Source: Bin87 sp963668585 (lineage in GTDB: Bacteria > Chloroflexota > Dehalococcoidia > Lucifugimonadales > UBA3495). From it: DNA of 64,000 bases. A model generated the notes under the pieces. That model saw only the letters and a program-made list of their open reading frames with translations. It was not told the DNA's origin and did not search any database. Location of the stretch: NCBI GenBank assembly GCA_963668585.1, contig OY764869.1:2728001-2792000 (forward strand), written 5' to 3'. Positions 1 through 8,821 of the stretch are shown here, piece by piece; positions within the stretch are counted from its first letter, which is position 1, and each line of letters begins with the position of its first letter. A program made the translations under genes and the position numbers.

Positions 1-1
1 G

Positions 2-262
2 TTTCTGGATATCATCGACCATCTGCGGGAGTTGGGAACCACGGTCATCATGTGTACGCACAACCTCACCTGCGTTTCCACGCGGGCCAGCGACGTTGCG
101 GTGGTGAACGGCCGGCTGATCGCATACGGGCCGCCCGATGAAGTGCTGATGGAATCGGTGCTGGCCGACGCCTTCGGACACCAACTGGTGGTGCATGGCT
201 CCGGCGCGGCGCTGGCGCTGCACCACCACGATCACCGGTCATCGTGGCCGGGCCGACCCTGA
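2..262 (+). CDS. Metal ABC transporter ATP-binding protein, C-terminal fragment
   Basis: The gene enters from the left edge, so only the last 86 codons are visible. They read as the end of an ABC ATPase: the tail of the Walker B helix, then the switch (H-loop) motif VIMCTHNL near visible residue 20, then the usual VVNGRLIAYGPPDEVL segment that follows it. The C-terminus carries a histidine cluster (HHHDH), common in zinc/manganese (ZnuC/MntB-type) ATPases. The protein would energise import of a divalent metal across the membrane; permease and binding protein must lie outside the window. The metal is inferred from the His-rich tail and the general resemblance, not proven. A DtxR-type metal regulator lies 7 kb downstream but is not adjacent. 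Confidence 0.75.
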   Translation, partial: FLDIIDHLRELGTTVIMCTHNLTCVSTRASDVAVVNGRLIAYGPPDEVLMESVLADAFGHQLVVHGSGAALALHHHDHRSSWPGRP

Positions 263-320
263 ACAAAACCTTCCCTCGACATTCGCGAAGGATGTCCGCA
301 CCACGCAGGAGTTCAACTCA

Positions 321-1169
321 ATGTACGACCTCAACGGAAAAACAGCCCTTGTAACCGGCGCCGGCGGACGCCACGGCATCGGCCGGGCCATTGCGACCCG
401 CCTGGCCGCCGAAGGCGCGGACGTGGTGGTGACGGACGTGGAAGCGTCGTTGGACGCCATCCGGACGGAAGACCGCCTGGAGGGTTGGGAAGGTCTGCCC
501 AGTGTTGTCAAGGAGATTCAGGCGATGGGCCGCCGCAGCGCGGGCCTGTACTACGACGTTGCCGACAGCGCGCAGGTCGATGCCATGGTGTCGGATACGC
601 TGGCAGAGTTCGGCAAGATAGATATCCTGGTCAACAACGCCGGGTCCCGGCCCGGCCGCGACCGCGTCCTCATCGTTGAGCTTGAGGAGGATGCCTTTGA
701 CGAGGTGATGCGGGTCAACGTGCGCGGCACCTACCTGGTGAGTCGCGCCGTCGCCCGCCACATGGTTGGCCGCGGCGGGCCCGGCAAGATCATCAACATC
801 TCGTCGGGAGCAGGGAAGCGTGGCATCGCTCGCTATGGAGCGTATTGCGCCAGCAAGTTTGCGGTCATCGGATTCACGCAGTCGCTGGCCCACGAAATGG
901 CGCCGTACCACGTCAACGTCAACGCGATTTGTCCCGGGCTGGTGGACACGGAACGGGTGGATTTCATAGCCGCCGCCCTGGCTCCCGAGGGCACTTCCGG
1001 CGAGGAGCATCGCGCCCTGATGGTCCGGGAGCGCGAGATACGAGTGCCGCTGGGGCGCATCGCACAGGGCGACGACATTGCGCGGATGGCGGCGTTCCTG
1101 TCCTCCGCCGAATCGGACTACATGACGGGCCTGAGCATCAGCGTGTCCGGTGGCTCCGAGATGAGCTAG
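321..1169 (+). CDS. SDR-family NAD(P)-dependent oxidoreductase
   Basis: A 282-residue classical short-chain dehydrogenase. The cofactor loop VTGAGGRHGIG sits at residues 11-21, NNAG at 105-108, the catalytic Ser near 161-162, and the catalytic pair Tyr175 and Lys179 in YCASK. The C-terminus ends with the GLSISVSGG strand typical of the family. Start: ATG at 321, preceded by AGGAG at 307-311; the frame is open further upstream but that part overlaps the ABC gene and looks non-coding. Substrate cannot be told from the sequence; relatives reduce 3-oxoacyl or sugar/steroid-like alcohols. It lies 54 bp before gatC on the same strand and may be cotranscribed with it. Confidence 0.9.
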   Translation: MYDLNGKTALVTGAGGRHGIGRAIATRLAAEGADVVVTDVEASLDAIRTEDRLEGWEGLPSVVKEIQAMGRRSAGLYYDVADSAQVDAMVSDTLAEFGKIDILVNNAGSRPGRDRVLIVELEEDAFDEVMRVNVRGTYLVSRAVARHMVGRGGPGKIINISSGAGKRGIARYGAYCASKFAVIGFTQSLAHEMAPYHVNVNAICPGLVDTERVDFIAAALAPEGTSGEEHRALMVREREIRVPLGRIAQGDDIARMAAFLSSAESDYMTGLSISVSGGSEMS

Positions 1170-1223
1170 CGGGGCTGGCCGGAGAACCTGATGTTTTTGT
1201 GATTTCTTTCCTGCGAGAACTCA

Positions 1224-1514
1224 ATGCCCATTGACCGCTCACAAGTCGAACACATCGCCGCGCTGGCGCGAATCTCTCTGACCGAGGCCGAGGTGGAGAT
1301 GTTTGGCCGCCAGTTGTCGGACATCCTGGACCAATTTGAGGTTCTGCAAAACCTGGACACCGAGCGGGTCGCGCCCACGGCGCACGTTGCCGGACTGGAC
1401 AACGTGCTGCGCGAAGACGAACCGTCGGACAGTCTTGATGCCGACCAATCCCTCCTGAATGCGCCATTGCGTCGCGGGAACTTCTTCCAGGTTCGCGCCG
1501 TGCTGGATGAATAG
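1224..1514 (+). CDS. gatC: Asp-tRNA(Asn)/Glu-tRNA(Gln) amidotransferase subunit C
   Basis: A 96-residue GatC. It begins with the family signature (SQVEHIAALARISLTE, residues 6-21) and ends with the PLRRGNFFQVRAVLDE tail that wraps the GatA/GatB interface. GatC acts as the belt that stabilises the amidotransferase, which converts misacylated Glu-tRNA(Gln) and/or Asp-tRNA(Asn) to the correct amide. It is followed after 15 bp by gatA, so the two are cotranscribed. gatB is not in the window. Because an AsnRS gene lies just downstream, the complex here is probably needed chiefly for glutamine rather than asparagine; that part is inference. Confidence 0.95.
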   Translation: MPIDRSQVEHIAALARISLTEAEVEMFGRQLSDILDQFEVLQNLDTERVAPTAHVAGLDNVLREDEPSDSLDADQSLLNAPLRRGNFFQVRAVLDE

Positions 1515-1529
1515 CCGAGGGAGGCGTTT

Positions 1530-2987
1530 TTGAGCGAGCTTTGGCAACTGTCCGTGGCGGAAGCCAGCGGCCTGTTGGGCAGCGGTGAGATCAGCAGCGT
1601 TGAGTTGACGGAATCCGTGCTGGAACGGATTTTGGAGGTGGACGACAGGCTGTCCGCCTACATCACGGTTACCGCCGACGTGGCCCGGGAACAGGCCCGG
1701 GCCGCCGACCTGCGCATCGCATCGGGCAACGCCGCTCCCCTCACCGGCGTGCCGATGCAGATCAAGGACCTGCTCTGCACCGACGGCGTCCCCACCACCT
1801 GCGCATCGCGGATGCTGGCCGAATACGTGCCGGTGTACGATGCCACGGCGGTTGCGCGGCTGCGGGGTCAGGATGCCGTGCTGCTGGGCAAGGGCAACAT
1901 GGACGAATTCGGGATGGGATCGTCCACCGAAAATTCCGCTTTCTTCCCGACTAAAAATCCCTGGGACACCGGCCGGGTGTCCGGTGGGAGCAGCGGCGGT
2001 TCGGCGGCGGCGGTGGCGGCCGGCGCGGCGTCCTTCGCTCTGGGCACGGACACCGGTGGGAGCATCCGGCAGCCCGCGTCCTTTTGCGGCATCACAGGGC
2101 TGAAACCGACCTACGGCCGAGTCAGCCGTTACGGCTTGGTGGCATACGCCTCATCGCTGGACCAGATTGGGCCCATGGCCCGGACGGCGGCGGATTGCGC
2201 GCTCATCCTGCAATCCATCGCCGGGCACGATCCCATGGACGCGACCTCGCTGCCCGACCCTGTACCCAGCTATTATGACAACCTGAACGGGGACATCTCT
2301 GGACTTCGCATCGGAATCCCCGACGAGTATTTCGGCGATGGCATGGACCCCGGGGTTCGCGCCGCGGTGGAATCGGCGATTGACGAGTTGGCCGGCGCAG
2401 GGGCGGATATCCGCCGGGTCTCGCTGCCCACCACCGAGTATGCGCTGGCCTGCTATTACATCATCGCGCCCTCGGAGTGTTCAGCGAACCTGGCGCGCTA
2501 TGACGGCGTGAAATATGGTTTCTCCCACCAGGGGGACGGCGACATGTGGCAGGCCATGGAACGCACCAGGCAGGACGGTTTCGGGCCGGAGGTCAAGAGG
2601 CGCATCATGCTGGGCGCGTTCGCCCTGTCCTCGGGTTACTATGACGCCTACTACCGCAAGGCTCAACAGGTCCGCACGCTGATACGCCAGGACTTCGCGC
2701 GGGTTTTCGAGGAAGTTGATGCGGTGGCGGCGCCCGTCTCTCCCGTGGTGGCGTTTCCCATAGGAGAACGGGCGGACGACCCGTTGCGCATGTACCTGGT
2801 GGACATCTATACGCTGCCCGTGAACATCGCGGGGTTGCCGGCAATGTCCACGCCGTGCGGTTTCAGCGATGGCCTTCCGGTGGGTTTGCAGTTGATCGGG
2901 CCGCATTTGGCGGAGGGCAACCTGCTGAACATCGCCCACGCCTACCAACAGCGGACGGACTGGCACCGGCAGCGGCCACCGCTTTAG
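1530..2987 (+). CDS. gatA: Asp-tRNA(Asn)/Glu-tRNA(Gln) amidotransferase subunit A
   Basis: A 485-residue amidase-signature enzyme, normal length for GatA. The Ser-cisSer-Lys triad is present: Lys in MQIKDLLC (near 78), the Gly/Ser-rich SGGSSGGSAAAVAAG block (about 151-165) and the nucleophile region GTDTGGSIRQPA (about 173-184). It hydrolyses glutamine and hands ammonia to GatB, which amidates the tRNA-bound amino acid. The start is TTG at 1530 with a GAGGGAGG ribosome-binding site at 1517-1524, giving the usual short N-terminus SELWQLSVAEA. Directly after gatC, same operon. C-terminal part NIAGLPAMSTPCG is typical of the family. Confidence 0.96.
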   Translation: MSELWQLSVAEASGLLGSGEISSVELTESVLERILEVDDRLSAYITVTADVAREQARAADLRIASGNAAPLTGVPMQIKDLLCTDGVPTTCASRMLAEYVPVYDATAVARLRGQDAVLLGKGNMDEFGMGSSTENSAFFPTKNPWDTGRVSGGSSGGSAAAVAAGAASFALGTDTGGSIRQPASFCGITGLKPTYGRVSRYGLVAYASSLDQIGPMARTAADCALILQSIAGHDPMDATSLPDPVPSYYDNLNGDISGLRIGIPDEYFGDGMDPGVRAAVESAIDELAGAGADIRRVSLPTTEYALACYYIIAPSECSANLARYDGVKYGFSHQGDGDMWQAMERTRQDGFGPEVKRRIMLGAFALSSGYYDAYYRKAQQVRTLIRQDFARVFEEVDAVAAPVSPVVAFPIGERADDPLRMYLVDIYTLPVNIAGLPAMSTPCGFSDGLPVGLQLIGPHLAEGNLLNIAHAYQQRTDWHRQRPPL

Positions 2988-3047
2988 CATCCTCTATTAT
3001 TCCGGAGGGTTCGCAGGGGCGTCCGGTTGGCTCCGGCGATCTATTGG

Positions 3048-3207
3048 CAGGGCCATTCCATTATCCTGGCGAAAGGTATTCGTTGATGCCGGTACGGTTC
3101 CCTGCTCGCCGTCCGCGCGTCCTTCGATAGGCTCAGGATGAGCGGACTACCTAATTTATCGTCAATAGCAGACTACCCAATCGATCGTCAATAATCGAAT
3201 GGCCCTG
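3048..3207 (+). repeat. MITE-like dispersed element, copy A
   Basis: A 160-bp copy filling the gap between gatA and asnS. The left end CAGGGCCATTCCATTATC mirrors the right end GATAATCGAATGGCCCTG-type arm (one mismatch), forming the terminal inverted repeat. Inside are the left hairpin (GGTAT/ATGCC stem, about 3077-3091) and the main hairpin whose arms are GCGCGTCCT and AGGATGAGCGG. Near the right end the CTAnnTnATCGTCAATA segment is duplicated in tandem, which explains the extra length relative to copy D. The 307-bp intergenic region holds nothing else apart from the asnS promoter. Confidence 0.8.
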
Positions 3208-3245
3208 ACTTATCGGGCGTTGCTTCCAAACCGGGCTTGACGCTG

Positions 3246-3254
3246 TGCTAAAAT
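3246..3254 (+). promoter_or_regulatory. Extended -10 candidate for asnS
   Basis: TGCTAAAAT fits an extended -10 box (TGnTAnAAT). It lies about 40 bp before the chosen asnS start, just outside the repeat element. No convincing -35 hexamer is seen at the right distance. Confidence 0.35.
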
Positions 3255-3294
3255 CGGCTTGTCCTACACTCTGCGCGAAACTGGAGGCGTAGTC

Positions 3295-4689
<1,395 letters not shown>

Positions 4690-4980
4690 ATCCCCGGCGG
4701 GCAGGTTGGTCCCGGACCGTGGGCACATGCGGGTGTAGGGGTTGAACGGCGGCCAATTTGCCGGCGGGCCAGCGACTTTGTCAGGGTTTTGAGGGTCGCT
4801 GAACCCGTGGTGGCGTCCCGCTCGACGGCGACTTTCGGCTGTCCATGGGTTGAGCTATTTTCCATCTTGTAGTGGCCGGTTCCGGCGATGGTGGCTATTG
4901 GAATGAGTTGCCTGGATTCTGGCTTTCTACGGAGTGATGGTGGGGTTCCCGCCGTAATCGCATGACACTGCCGGCTCGAC
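4690..4980. other. Gene-free stretch after asnS
   Basis: About 290 bp with no reading frame that looks coding and no tRNA fold that I can draw. It contains one degenerate copy of a common bacterial intergenic repeat (listed separately at 4911-4940) and then runs into MITE-like copy B. No clear T-tract terminator follows asnS. Confidence 0.5.
4911..4940 (+). repeat. Degenerate CTGGATTCnGGCTTTC-type repeat
   Basis: CCTGGATTCTGGCTTTCTAC followed by GGAGTGATGG resembles the widespread intergenic repeat whose translations read LDSRLRGND or PPSLRRKPESR. The palindrome (TTCyGGC...GCCGGAA in good copies) is broken here. Only one copy is seen in the window, so it is a decayed singleton. Confidence 0.45.
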
Positions 4981-5113
4981 GGGGTCATTCGGTTATCCGG
5001 ACTAAAGGCAATTGATGTTGCCAGGACGGTTCTTCGCTCACCTGCCGCTCGTCCTTGGACAGGTTCAGGATGAGCGGACTACGTCATCTATCGACAATAA
5101 TCGAATGGCCCTG
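4981..5113 (+). repeat. MITE-like dispersed element, copy B
   Basis: A 133-bp copy with left end GGGGTCATTCGGTTATCC and right end ATAATCGAATGGCCCTG. Left hairpin stem GGCAA/TTGCC at about 5007-5022; main hairpin arms CCGCTCGTCCT and AGGATGAGCGG at about 5045-5080. It sits immediately upstream of the strong promoter of the ComD-like gene. Confidence 0.78.
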
Positions 5114-5132
5114 GCCTGCTTTAAGGGGGCCG

Positions 5133-5161
5133 TTGACGCCCCAAATGGCACACCATATAAT
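5133..5161 (+). promoter_or_regulatory. Strong sigma70-type promoter of the ComDE-like operon
   Basis: TTGACG at 5133-5138, a spacer of exactly 17 bp, then a perfect TATAAT at 5156-5161. Transcription should start near 5168, giving a leader of about 60 nt before the first gene. This is the best consensus promoter in the window. Confidence 0.8.
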
Positions 5162-5229
5162 GCCGGCTACGATAGTGTGGCCGGTCGCCGCACTGCCCAA
5201 CGCTGCCAATAGTCCAAGGAGTCCCCAGA

Positions 5230-5742
5230 ATGACAACTGCCATCCCTGAATCTGTCCTCCACCCAGCCTCGCTGGTGGAGCAGTTGAAGAAAAACAGCAT
5301 CTCGCACGTGGTCTGGCTGCCCGACAGCGAGACCAACTTCCTGTATCACATGATGATGGAGGAACCCTCCCTGGATCTGATCCCAGTGTGCCGCGAGGGC
5401 GAGACGATGGCGGTTGCCGCGGGCCTGTGGGTTGGCGGAGCGAACCCGATCGTTTTGATACAGAACACCGGCGTCTTTGAGGCTGGGGATTCGATCCGCG
5501 GACTGTGCCTCGACCTGAATCAGCCGTTGGTCATGCTGGTGGGATACCGTGGCTGGACCCGCCGGGGCCCGACCCCCGACTCTGCGGGTCGGTTCATCGA
5601 ACACATCCTGCACGCGTGGGGGATCAACTACTATCTGATCGAAACGGACGACGACGCGGACCGCATCAGCATCGCGTACGAGGAGTCGCAACGGCTCAAC
5701 CGGCCGGTTGCTGTGCTGATCGGCACCGAATTCGGATCTTAG
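5230..5742 (+). CDS. TPP-dependent 2-oxoacid decarboxylase, alpha (ComD-like) subunit
   Basis: A 170-residue pyrimidine-binding half of a two-subunit thiamine diphosphate decarboxylase of the sulfopyruvate/phosphonopyruvate decarboxylase type. The conserved catalytic glutamate is in CREGETMAVAAGLW (near residue 57), followed by the IVLIQNTG strand and the VGYRGWTRRG loop that is typical of ComD. The partner beta subunit follows 82 bp downstream. Sulfopyruvate to sulfoacetaldehyde is the reaction of the archetype; in this organism another 3-substituted pyruvate is possible. Driven by the promoter at 5133-5161. A close paralogue is at 56866. Ribosome-binding site AAGGAG lies just before the ATG at 5230. 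Confidence 0.85.
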   Translation: MTTAIPESVLHPASLVEQLKKNSISHVVWLPDSETNFLYHMMMEEPSLDLIPVCREGETMAVAAGLWVGGANPIVLIQNTGVFEAGDSIRGLCLDLNQPLVMLVGYRGWTRRGPTPDSAGRFIEHILHAWGINYYLIETDDDADRISIAYEESQRLNRPVAVLIGTEFGS

Positions 5743-5824
5743 TTACCAGCCTTCATTGCGGGTCGCGCGGCCTCAGCCCTGCGGTATGCGCCAACCATCC
5801 GGATCCAATCAGGAGTTCAAATCC

Positions 5825-6421
5825 ATGATCAACAATACCGACGCCGTCCGTGTTATTGACGACAATCGCGAGGATGCGGTTATCGTCCCGACTATGAACG
5901 CCGGCAACGTCAGGTTCGGCCTGCCGTCAGTGTCGTCCAACCAGAACCTGGACCTTCCGATTTCTGGCGCGATGGGGAAAGCAAGCAATGTCGGCCTTGG
6001 CATCGCGCTGGCGCGCCCTGAGCGTAAAGTGATGGTGCTGGACGGGGACGGCAGCCTGCTGATGAACCTTGGAGCGCTGGTGACGGCCTCGACCAAACAG
6101 CCCAAGAACTTCTACCATTTCCTGTTCAACAACGGGGTCTATGCGGTGACCGGCGGGCAGCCGATACCGGGTTCCGATGGCGTAACCAACTGGGAAGAAG
6201 TCGCCAGGGGAGCCGGGTACGCCGCCGTGTTCTCCTTTGACAACCTGGAAGATTTCACGACTGGTATCAAAGAGGTGCTGGCCGCCGAAGGGCCGGTGTT
6301 CGTGCATCTGGCGGTGGAGCCGGAGATCGAAAACACGCCGGTGCAATTCCGCGTTCGCTCTCCCCGCACGGCTCAACAGGCCTACCAGGAAGTCACGGAA
6401 GCCCTGACTGGCGACGACTAG
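5825..6421 (+). CDS. TPP-dependent 2-oxoacid decarboxylase, beta (ComE-like) subunit
   Basis: A 198-residue TPP-binding half. The Mg-TPP motif is intact: GDG at about residues 78-80 in MVLDGDGSLLMNLGALVT, followed about 25 residues on by the paired NN in FLFNNGVYAVTGGQP. Together with the preceding alpha subunit it should form the active decarboxylase. ATG at 5825 is supported by AGGAG at 5811-5815; the frame extends upstream but without homology. The gene ends just before a GC-rich hairpin (6451-6474) that probably terminates most transcripts, separating it from the small membrane protein and the degenerate paralogue downstream. Confidence 0.88.
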   Translation: MINNTDAVRVIDDNREDAVIVPTMNAGNVRFGLPSVSSNQNLDLPISGAMGKASNVGLGIALARPERKVMVLDGDGSLLMNLGALVTASTKQPKNFYHFLFNNGVYAVTGGQPIPGSDGVTNWEEVARGAGYAAVFSFDNLEDFTTGIKEVLAAEGPVFVHLAVEPEIENTPVQFRVRSPRTAQQAYQEVTEALTGDD

Positions 6422-6450
6422 CCGCCGGTGCGCCACGACCAGGATCTATG

Positions 6451-6474
6451 GGGGGCGAATTGTCATTCGCCCCC
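6451..6474. repeat. GC-rich palindromic hairpin (GGGGCGAAT subtype), copy 1
   Basis: GGGGGCGAAT, loop TGTC, ATTCGCCCCC: a perfect 10-bp stem. It lies 30 bp after the ComE-like stop codon and belongs to a family of ten such hairpins in the window. No T-tract follows. Confidence 0.75.
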
Positions 6475-6500
6475 AGCGTTTGGATCATCACTGACTGATC

Positions 6501-6737
6501 ATGCCGAGATTCCGCCCGTTCAACATCGTAGGTCGATTGGCCGCGTCGGCCGTGGTGGTGGCAGGGTTCTACCTGCTGTGGCTGGGTTTTGTGGATGGCA
6601 ACGCGATCAAAGCGATACTCGGAGCGGTACTGATTCCGGCCGGCCTCTACTTGATGGTATCCTCACGTCGCCGGGAAATCCGGCGCTACTCGGAAACCTC
6701 GGCCGGCGCCGAAGACCAGACGGACGATCCGAATTGA
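6501..6737 (+). CDS. Small two-helix membrane protein
   Basis: A 78-residue protein with two predicted membrane helices (about 10-30 and 36-53) separated by a short polar turn GFVDGNAIK, then a basic stop-transfer SSRRREIRRYSE and an acidic tail. I do not recognise a family. Its stop codon overlaps the TTG start of the next gene (ATTGA at 6733-6737), so the two are translationally coupled. No good ribosome-binding site precedes the ATG. The coupling suggests it works with, or anchors, the ComE-like paralogue, but nothing in the sequence proves that. Confidence 0.6.
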   Translation: MPRFRPFNIVGRLAASAVVVAGFYLLWLGFVDGNAIKAILGAVLIPAGLYLMVSSRRREIRRYSETSAGAEDQTDDPN

Positions 6738-7315
6738 TTCCCTCCAAAGAAGTTGCACGGGCGATCAACTACCACCGGCGGGATGCGCTGGTGGTTTCCA
6801 CCTCCGCCGCGCTGCGGGAGTGGCACGGCGTGTCCGAACGGCGCGAACTGGACGTGGACCTCACCGACTGCATGGACCGTGCGCCGGCGGTGGGCCTGGG
6901 GCTTTCGCTTGCTCAACCGAACCGCCGGGTGCTGGTGCTGGACTGCGACGCGACGCTGCGAACGGATCTGGCGAGCCTGGCGACGATCGGAGAGGCGGCG
7001 CCGACGAATCTGGTGCATTTCGTGCTGGAGGACGCTGACCATACCTCCACGGACGGGATGCCCATCACCGGCCTGGACCGGGTGGACTATCAAGGTATGG
7101 CGAGCAGCGCGGGGTACGCGCACACCTGCAGGTTCGACAACCTGGAGGAACTGCTCATCGGCATGGAGGAGATCATGCGGCGTCCCGGGCCGGTGCTGGT
7201 GGCGGTCAAAGTGATTCCGGAACCGGAACTGACGCCATTTCCTGAACGCCGAATGTCCGACGGCTGGGCCGAAGTCCGCAGCGCGTTGACAGAGCAATCG
7301 GGACAGACAGCCTGA
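6734..7315 (+). CDS. Degenerate ComE-like paralogue lacking the TPP motif
   Basis: A 193-residue protein that aligns along its whole length with the ComE-like beta subunit at 5825: the VLVLDCDATLRTDLASL segment matches VMVLDGDGSLLMNLGAL and the CRFDNLEELLIGMEE segment matches FSFDNLEDFTTGIKE. The GDG Mg-TPP triad has become CDA and the NNGVYAVTGG loop has become EDADHTSTDG, so cofactor binding is probably lost. The fold and the reading frame are intact, which argues for a retained non-catalytic role such as a regulatory or structural subunit rather than a pseudogene. Start TTG overlaps the stop of the small membrane protein. It ends back to back with the DtxR-type gene, with no bases between the two stop codons. 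Confidence 0.72.
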   Translation: MIPSKEVARAINYHRRDALVVSTSAALREWHGVSERRELDVDLTDCMDRAPAVGLGLSLAQPNRRVLVLDCDATLRTDLASLATIGEAAPTNLVHFVLEDADHTSTDGMPITGLDRVDYQGMASSAGYAHTCRFDNLEELLIGMEEIMRRPGPVLVAVKVIPEPELTPFPERRMSDGWAEVRSALTEQSGQTA

Positions 7316-8068
7316 CTATTGCTCCGGGTCAACCGGTCGCACGACGATCTGGTGCGCCACGTTGTAGCCGATGGAAACGCGCTCGACCTCGGTGTCCACG
7401 TGCATCACGCCCAGGTATGGCATGGCTTCCACGAGGGTAATGCGGCTTTCCGGCACCAGTTTGGCACCGCCCAGGAATTTGAGCAGTTCGGCGTCCTCTT
7501 CGGGTACGCGGTCAACGACGTAGGTCTCGCCGTTGTCGGCCCGGTCCAGGGTGACCGCGCCCGGGCTGCCCGAGGATTCTCCGGCGCCAGGGATGGGCCA
7601 GCCGAAGGGGGAGCGTTTCGGGTAGCCGAGGCGTTCCATCAACTTGGCTTCCAGGGCTTCGGACATTCCATGCTCCAACTGGTGCGCTTCGATGTGCGCC
7701 TCGTGGAGTTCCATGCCCAGCAGGCTGACCACGAGCCATTCGGCGAGGCGGTGTCGGCGGGCGATGTTCTCGCCTTCGGTTTTGCCCCAGCCGGTGAGCC
7801 GGATGCGTTTGTCGCCGCCGATGTCCACCAAGCCCAATTTCTGCATCCTGCGGAGCATACCCGCCACCGACGGGACGGAAGTGCCCAAACCTTCGGTGTG
7901 GGGCAACTGGCGCAGGACTTCGGTGAGTTGCGTCAGGGTCGGGGTTTGGCCGTCCTCCCACAACTTGTAGAGAGACAGCAGGTAGTTTTCGGTAACAGGA
8001 GACAGGCGTTCCGTTGCGTCCGGCGGCCTTGCGTCGGCATTTGCGGCGTTTTTGCGGGGTCGCGGCAC
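7316..8068 (-). CDS. DtxR/MntR-family metal-dependent transcriptional regulator
   Basis: About 250 residues. The N-terminal winged helix-turn-helix (SPVTENYLLSLYKLWEDG, then SVPSVAGMLRRMQKLGLVD) is followed by the metal-binding/dimerisation domain with the conserved HRLAEWLVVSLLGM and HEAHIEAHQLEHGMSEALE segments, and a C-terminal FeoA/SH3-like domain. It would repress metal uptake genes when Fe(II) or Mn(II) is bound. GTG at 8068 is chosen: GGGAG lies 8 bp upstream and a TATAAT box ends 41 bp upstream, so an upstream TTG at 8158 would precede the transcript. A metal ABC transporter fragment at the left edge is a possible target. Confidence 0.88.
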   Translation of the reverse strand: MPRPRKNAANADARPPDATERLSPVTENYLLSLYKLWEDGQTPTLTQLTEVLRQLPHTEGLGTSVPSVAGMLRRMQKLGLVDIGGDKRIRLTGWGKTEGENIARRHRLAEWLVVSLLGMELHEAHIEAHQLEHGMSEALEAKLMERLGYPKRSPFGWPIPGAGESSGSPGAVTLDRADNGETYVVDRVPEEDAELLKFLGGAKLVPESRITLVEAMPYLGVMHVDTEVERVSIGYNVAHQIVVRPVDPEQ

Positions 8069-8108
8069 CTTGTTCTCCCAGTTCCGGGTGGCCCTGACGG
8101 CTGACGAA

Positions 8109-8137
8109 ATTATACCCCAATCGCTCGCGGCTTGCAG
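8109..8137 (-). promoter_or_regulatory. Promoter of the DtxR-type regulator
   Basis: On the minus strand TATAAT at 8114-8109 is perfect; a weak -35 (CTGCAA, 8137-8132) lies 17 bp upstream. The transcript would start near 8102, leaving a leader of about 35 nt before the GTG start. Confidence 0.55.
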
Positions 8138-8164
8138 ACGGCGCTTTTTTGTGGTCAAGGTCTT

Positions 8165-8311
8165 GCGGGCATTCTGACTACGGGCAATGGGTGTTGCCAG
8201 AACTGTTCCACGGTTGCCGTCCGCTCGTCCTTCGAACGGCTCAGGATGAGCGGACTACGTCATCAATCCGCAATAGCAACGCCATCGGTCGGGAATAATC
8301 GGATGGCCCTG
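8165..8311 (+). repeat. MITE-like dispersed element, copy C
   Basis: About 147 bp in the divergent gap before the 8441 gene. The left end is eroded (GCGGGCATTCTGACTAC), the right end ATAATCGGATGGCCCTG is good. Left hairpin GGCAA/TTGCC and main hairpin GTCCGCTCGTCCTTC...AGGATGAGCGGAC are both present. An extra stretch of about 25 bp lies between the main hairpin and the right end. Confidence 0.72.
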
Positions 8312-8440
8312 TATCCATGGCGGCAGCCGAGGCGCGTCGTGGTGGAAATAGTACTGCGAACCGCCGGAACAACTCCGGTTGCATCCGCCGGAGATGATGG
8401 TTAGGCTTATCGACACTCGAAATCCGGAGGGCGGGCCACA

Positions 8441-8821
8441 ATGCACCACTGGGAAGTTGGCGGGGAAATACACATCGGCTGGCCCGATCACGGAGCGGCG
8501 GAAAAGCGCTATACCATCGTTGACCTGGACCATTTCGGGAAGGTTTTCAGGGCGCGGGTGACCGACGGAGACCGGCAGGGCGGTTTCATGGTGATTTTTG
8601 ATTGCCCCAACGTGATACTGGAACAACTGGCGGAGCAGGCGACCAACGCGTTGGGATTCCGCGTCATAGTGTCGAACCTCCGCACCAGCATTGAAGGCGC
8701 AATCGTCAGGAGTTTCGACTACGAGTGGTACCCGACGCCGGAGTATGAAGAACGCCCACGCGCGTTGGCGACGGCGCTGGCCCGTCTGTACAACGAGATC
8801 GCGCCGGGGCAGGCGGGTTAA
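8441..8821 (+). CDS. Hypothetical protein
   Basis: A 126-residue soluble protein with no signal peptide or membrane segment. It has an alternating strand/helix look: RYTIVDLDHFGKVFRARV, GGFMVIFDCPNVILEQLAEQA and GAIVRSFDYEWYPTPEYEERPRALA. I do not recognise the family. ATG at 8441 follows a GGAGG at 8425-8429 with a rather long spacing. It is convergent with the VWA gene and their stop codons overlap by three bases. Composition matches the neighbouring real genes, so I accept it as coding. Confidence 0.6.
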   Translation: MHHWEVGGEIHIGWPDHGAAEKRYTIVDLDHFGKVFRARVTDGDRQGGFMVIFDCPNVILEQLAEQATNALGFRVIVSNLRTSIEGAIVRSFDYEWYPTPEYEERPRALATALARLYNEIAPGQAG

